Positions 6,603-8,657 of a stretch of 8,657 nucleotides of DNA are shown here, piece by piece; within the stretch, counting starts at the first letter, position 1; every line of letters begins with the position of its first letter. The notes beneath the pieces are model-generated. The model saw nothing but the letters and a program-made list of their open reading frames with translations, searched no databases and was not told the origin of the DNA. This stretch comes from JBFMAE01 sp040756085 (GTDB lineage Bacteria; Desulfobacterota; BSN033; UBA1163): assembly GCA_040756085.1 (NCBI GenBank), contig JBFMAE010000242.1, positions 1 through 8,657 of the forward strand. The letters are read 5' to 3'. The position numbers and the translations under genes were made by a program.

Positions 6603-7711
6603 TCCTTATTCTCCTTTTTCCTGTTCCCAAAAAATCGTTTGATGGAATGGACACAGAGAGAATTCTCTTCATGGGTACCTAAACTGATCCGGAAGAATCC
6701 ATTTCGTCCCCGAAGGGGAGCGAAGTATTTGAGCATCACCCCGGCCTTTTCAAAAACATAATCGACGATTTCTTTTCCTGTCGCCCCGGCATCGGTGGCA
6801 TCGATGAGCACATAATTTCCATGAGAATAGTAAGGTTTGACACCGTTAATCTTTGAGAGCTCCTTACACACATACTCCACCCCTGCATTGTTGTAGGTAG
6901 CCTTTCGCCTCAATTCTTCTTCTTCATCGAGAGCCGCCTCGGCAGCGGCTATGGAGAGGAGACTGGTGTTCCACGGAATCTGCATCTTCCAGAAATACTG
7001 GATTAATTTCTCGTCTGCCAGGGCGTATCCGAATCGGATTCCGGCCATTCCATAAGCTTTGGAAAAGGTATGCGCCACGATAATGTGGTTGTATTTCCGG
7101 ATCAGATGGGCCTTTGACTCGTGCTCTGGATGATACTCTAAATAAGCCTCATCAATTAGGGTGGGGATGCCGAGTTCCACAATCTTCATCAGATCCTCAT
7201 CGGATATAAAATCTCCTGTCGGATTATTGGGGGTACAAACAATGATCACCTTCGTGCGCGGCGTGATGGCACGGAGCATCGCCGTAACATCGTATTGGAG
7301 ACCAGGGGTCATATCGACCGCCACCACACTCCCTCCCACTGCTCTTGCCCGAATACCATAAAGGGAAAAAGTAGGATTGGGGAGAAGTACCTCATCCCCA
7401 GGGGTGACAAAGAGCCTCATGATCATATCGATAATCTCTGAAGAGCCATGGCTGATATAGACATTTTCCGGTTCCAGATCGTAGCGTTTAGCAATCGTGG
7501 CCCGAATACGAAGTCCGTTATCCGGATAACGGTTTCCCATTTTCGCCGCCTCAAGAATGGCATTGATCACCTTCTCTGAAGGCGGAATCGGATTTTCATT
7601 GATCATCATTCGCTTGAGTTCGGGTCTGGACCAGGCGATCAGTAAGTCCTCAGTATCATAAGGTTTAACCTGGTCGATCCATGGAACTAAATAACGCTTC
7701 AAATCTGCCAT
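6599..7711 (-). CDS. hisC: HisC-type PLP aminotransferase (probable histidinol-phosphate aminotransferase)
   Basis: This is a fold-type I, class I/II pyridoxal-phosphate aminotransferase of 370 residues, the usual HisC length. The substrate loop NENPIPPS (38-45) corresponds to NENPxGPS of HisC. HGSSE (88-92) binds the cofactor phosphate region, CTPNNPTG (159-166) holds N163, IDEAYLEY (186-193) holds D187 and Y190, and TFSKAYGMAGIRFGYA (215-230) holds the PLP lysine K218 and R226. FFRISLGT (339-346) holds the carboxylate-binding R341. HisC normally converts imidazole-acetol phosphate to histidinol phosphate with glutamate, but close relatives act on aromatic amino acids or threonine phosphate, and no other his genes are in view, so the specificity is uncertain. 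The ATG at 7711 follows GAGGAGG by five bases; an upstream in-frame GTG at 7765 lacks such a site. First gene of the operon. Confidence 0.85.
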   Translation of the reverse strand: MADLKRYLVPWIDQVKPYDTEDLLIAWSRPELKRMMINENPIPPSEKVINAILEAAKMGNRYPDNGLRIRATIAKRYDLEPENVYISHGSSEIIDMIMRLFVTPGDEVLLPNPTFSLYGIRARAVGGSVVAVDMTPGLQYDVTAMLRAITPRTKVIIVCTPNNPTGDFISDEDLMKIVELGIPTLIDEAYLEYHPEHESKAHLIRKYNHIIVAHTFSKAYGMAGIRFGYALADEKLIQYFWKMQIPWNTSLLSIAAAEAALDEEEELRRKATYNNAGVEYVCKELSKINGVKPYYSHGNYVLIDATDAGATGKEIVDYVFEKAGVMLKYFAPLRGRNGFFRISLGTHEENSLCVHSIKRFFGNRKKENKE

Positions 7712-7716
7712 AAGAA

Positions 7717-7723
7717 CCTCCTC
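7717..7723 (-). promoter_or_regulatory. Strong ribosome binding site deciding the hisC start
   Basis: GAGGAGG lies five bases before the ATG at 7711. It places the start 18 codons inside the longest open frame, whose GTG at 7765 falls in repeat sequence. Confidence 0.8.
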
Positions 7724-7754
7724 AATTTTGATAGAGGTTGGAGGATCGCCTCGC

Positions 7755-7786
7755 TTAAGGAGCACTTCGTTTGAGGAGCACTCCGT
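7755..7786. repeat. 16-bp direct repeat, two copies
   Basis: TTAAGGAGCACTTCGT (7755-7770) is followed immediately by TTGAGGAGCACTCCGT (7771-7786), identical at 14 of 16 positions. It is part of the repeat-rich leader of the aminotransferase operon. Confidence 0.75.
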
Positions 7787-7788
7787 TT

Positions 7789-7884
7789 AAGGTTTGAGGC
7801 CGCAGGCAAAAGCTTTTGCCTCAAGTCCCGCATTGCGGGACGATCCTCTATCCTCAAGTCCCGAAGGGACGATCCTCAAACCTT
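7789..7884. repeat. Nested palindrome mosaic in the hisC leader
   Basis: An 11-bp perfect outer pair, AAGGTTTGAGG (7789-7799) with CCTCAAACCTT (7874-7884), encloses three perfect hairpins. These are the 18-bp palindrome AGGCAAAAGCTTTTGCCT (7804-7821), GTCCCGC/GCGGGAC (7825-7841, three-base loop) and GTCCC/GGGAC (7858-7870, three-base loop). The last two lie in a repeated unit that begins TCAAGTCCCG and ends GGGACGATCCTC (7821-7848 and 7854-7877). In the RNA leader this would fold as a closed multi-branched structure. It may be an interspersed repeat cluster, or a structured regulatory leader; no known riboswitch core was recognised. Confidence 0.7.
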
Positions 7885-7905
7885 TGGCCATCAAGTACCT
7901 AACTA

Positions 7906-7944
7906 CCTATCTATACAGGTATCAAGAAAAAAATATTTTGTCAA
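7906..7944 (-). promoter_or_regulatory. Candidate promoter and GntR-type operator of the hisC operon
   Basis: On the minus strand a perfect TTGACA (7939-7944) is followed by an A/T-rich tract and, further on, CCTGTATAGATAGG (7906-7919), a partial palindrome symmetric at 10 of 14 positions. Its core GTATAGAT resembles the GTATAGAC half-core of sites bound by HutC-family GntR repressors. The -10 box is unclear: TATAGAT is 23 bases from TTGACA, and TACCTG at the proper 17 bases is a poor match. The position between a GntR-family gene and the hisC operon fits local control, but this is inference. Confidence 0.35.
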
Positions 7945-7950
7945 GCCTTT

Positions 7951-8132
7951 TCTAATGACCCAAATCCCGATTTAGAAAAGAAAAGCCCTTACCCAACCTG
8001 TCATTGCGAGCACCTGAAAGGTGCGTGGCAATCTCACCCGCTTCGACTGCGAAGCGAGGCGAGCCCAAAAGACCGAGATTGCTTCATTTCATTCGCAATG
8101 ACACCTTCTAAATCGGAATTTGGGTAATGAGA
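7951..8132. mobile_element. Nested inverted-repeat element with TGTCATTGCGAG palindrome
   Basis: Outer arms ACCCAAATCCCGATTTAGAA (7958-7977) and its complement at 8106-8125 differ at one of 20 positions. They extend to 7951 and 8132 with 24 of 27 matches. Inside, an inner element of 105 bp runs from TGTCATTGCGAGC (7999) to TCGCAATGACA (8103), with arms TGTCATTGCGA/TCGCAATGACA, a second pair GGCAATCTC/GAGATTGC and two small hairpins, GCACCT(gaa)AGGTGC and GCTTCG(actg)CGAAGC. The inner ends resemble palindromic repeats that occur in many copies in several bacterial groups, including Desulfobacterota. The element is non-coding. The inner one may have inserted into an older outer one, since their spacings are asymmetric (21 versus 2 bases). 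Together with the other entries it accounts for most of the 475-bp gap 7712-8186. Confidence 0.7.
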
Positions 8133-8133
8133 T

Positions 8134-8180
8134 TTCTGAAAAAGTCTCGAAATCTTTAGAGCGTGTATCATTTTTCAGAA
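8134..8180. terminator. Hairpin after the GntR-family gene, possible terminator
   Basis: TTCTGAAAAA (8134-8143) pairs perfectly with TTTTTCAGAA (8171-8180) just downstream of the regulator's stop codon. The loop is 27 bases and contains a further imperfect pairing (AAAGTCTCGAAATCTTT region). The stem is A/T-rich and not followed by a T-run, so termination is only possible. Confidence 0.3.
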
Positions 8181-8186
8181 CCCTCT

Positions 8187-8657
8187 TTAGGCCTTCAGGT
8201 CGTAACGATATCTCCCTGATTCCACTTCAAAAATATATTTATCTCCTCGATGGAAAGCGTGGAGGACCTCCACCGGAATATTTTTTGAGTCATAGATGAT
8301 GCTTTCCAGAAAAATTCCAGGGGACCGGGGAGGGACCCCCAACAACTTTGCATCCTTTCCGGATAAAGGAATGGCACGAAAGGTCTGAATGGACCGATGG
8401 AGTTCGACATGAAACTTTTTGGTCAGGAGGTGGTAGAGCGAACCGGTCAGCCGCATCTTTAAGATCTCCTTATACTCCTTGTGTGGAAGGTAGCTTCGCT
8501 CAATCACCAGAGGGATACGATTTCCCAAGCGGATCCGTTCCGTCAGGATGACCCGTCTCTCCTTTCCCAACATCAGCTTTTCTGAGACGTCGGGAGGGGA
8601 ATCGATGACAGATTTGCTGATGAGCTTGGTTTGAGGAACGATTCCCATACGGATCAT
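8187..8657 (-). CDS. GntR/HutC-family transcriptional regulator, C-terminal UTRA domain (partial)
   Basis: The 156 visible residues form a nearly complete UTRA effector domain. It begins with RMGIVPQTKLISKSVIDSPP and contains the R.R..G..P...E.SYLP strand-loop (RIRLGNRIPLVIERSYLP). It ends with LLGVPPRSPGIFLESIIYD, IPVEVLHAFHRGDKYIFEVE and YRYDLKA before TAA. UTRA domains sense small molecules (sugar phosphates, amino sugars, urocanate, phosphonates and others) and in HutC-subfamily GntR proteins follow an N-terminal winged helix-turn-helix that binds DNA as a dimer. That helix-turn-helix should lie beyond the right edge; the ATG at 8657 is only an internal methionine coinciding with the window end. 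The gene lies upstream of the aminotransferase operon in the same direction and is a candidate regulator of it. The ligand cannot be deduced. Confidence 0.88.
   Translation of the reverse strand: MIRMGIVPQTKLISKSVIDSPPDVSEKLMLGKERRVILTERIRLGNRIPLVIERSYLPHKEYKEILKMRLTGSLYHLLTKKFHVELHRSIQTFRAIPLSGKDAKLLGVPPRSPGIFLESIIYDSKNIPVEVLHAFHRGDKYIFEVESGRYRYDLKA

Noticed and set aside
6599..7765. Aminotransferase starting at the GTG at 7765
   Set aside because: The extra 18 codons lie partly in repeat sequence and include the GAGGAGG ribosome binding site of the ATG at 7711.
7712..8186. tRNA, T-box or known riboswitch upstream of the aminotransferase gene
   Set aside because: No cloverleaf, T-box sequence or recognised aptamer core was found; the visible structure is made of inverted repeats.

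Overview
The window looks like a chromosomal segment of a free-living, moderate-GC Gram-negative bacterium. The cmk-ispH-rpsA order, a six-domain S1 protein of 600 residues, a HisC-type aminotransferase upstream of cmk and several families of short intergenic palindromes together suggest Desulfobacterota (the former Deltaproteobacteria). This placement is inference from gene order and style; no marker in the window proves it.

Layout. One incomplete plus-strand gene at the left edge (1-182) ends in a FeoA-like domain. Everything else is on the minus strand and reads from right to left: the C-terminal half of a GntR/HutC-type regulator (8187-8657), a 475-bp gap full of structured repeats with a candidate promoter and operator (7712-8186), and a tight three-gene operon: HisC-type aminotransferase (6599-7711), a divergent transaldolase-family enzyme (5409-6602) and alanine dehydrogenase (4277-5395). 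After a 150-bp gap carrying inverted heptanucleotide arrays come cmk (3440-4126), a 310-bp gap filled mostly by a MITE-like inverted-repeat element, ispH (2287-3129), a short gap with a hairpin and a good rpsA promoter, and rpsA (275-2077). rpsA converges with the FeoA-domain gene across a second heptanucleotide array.

Function. cmk, ispH and rpsA are housekeeping genes for CMP phosphorylation, the last step of the MEP isoprenoid pathway, and ribosomal protein S1. The aminotransferase, transaldolase-like enzyme and alanine dehydrogenase are translationally coupled and probably act together in carbon and amino-nitrogen exchange; their common substrate is not clear. The transaldolase-like protein keeps the Schiff-base lysine and phosphate-binding arginines but has Gln where transaldolases have the catalytic Glu, as in fructose-6-phosphate aldolase, so its reaction may not be standard transaldolase.

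The most unusual content is intergenic. There are two 7-bp-periodic arrays with nearly the same consensus, a roughly 210-224-bp element with 15-bp perfect terminal inverted repeats, a nested inverted-repeat element containing the TGTCATTGCGAG-type palindrome, and a mosaic of palindromes in the leader of the aminotransferase operon that can close into a multi-branched structure. I see no clear new defence or mobile-gene system; the genes themselves are mostly core metabolism.
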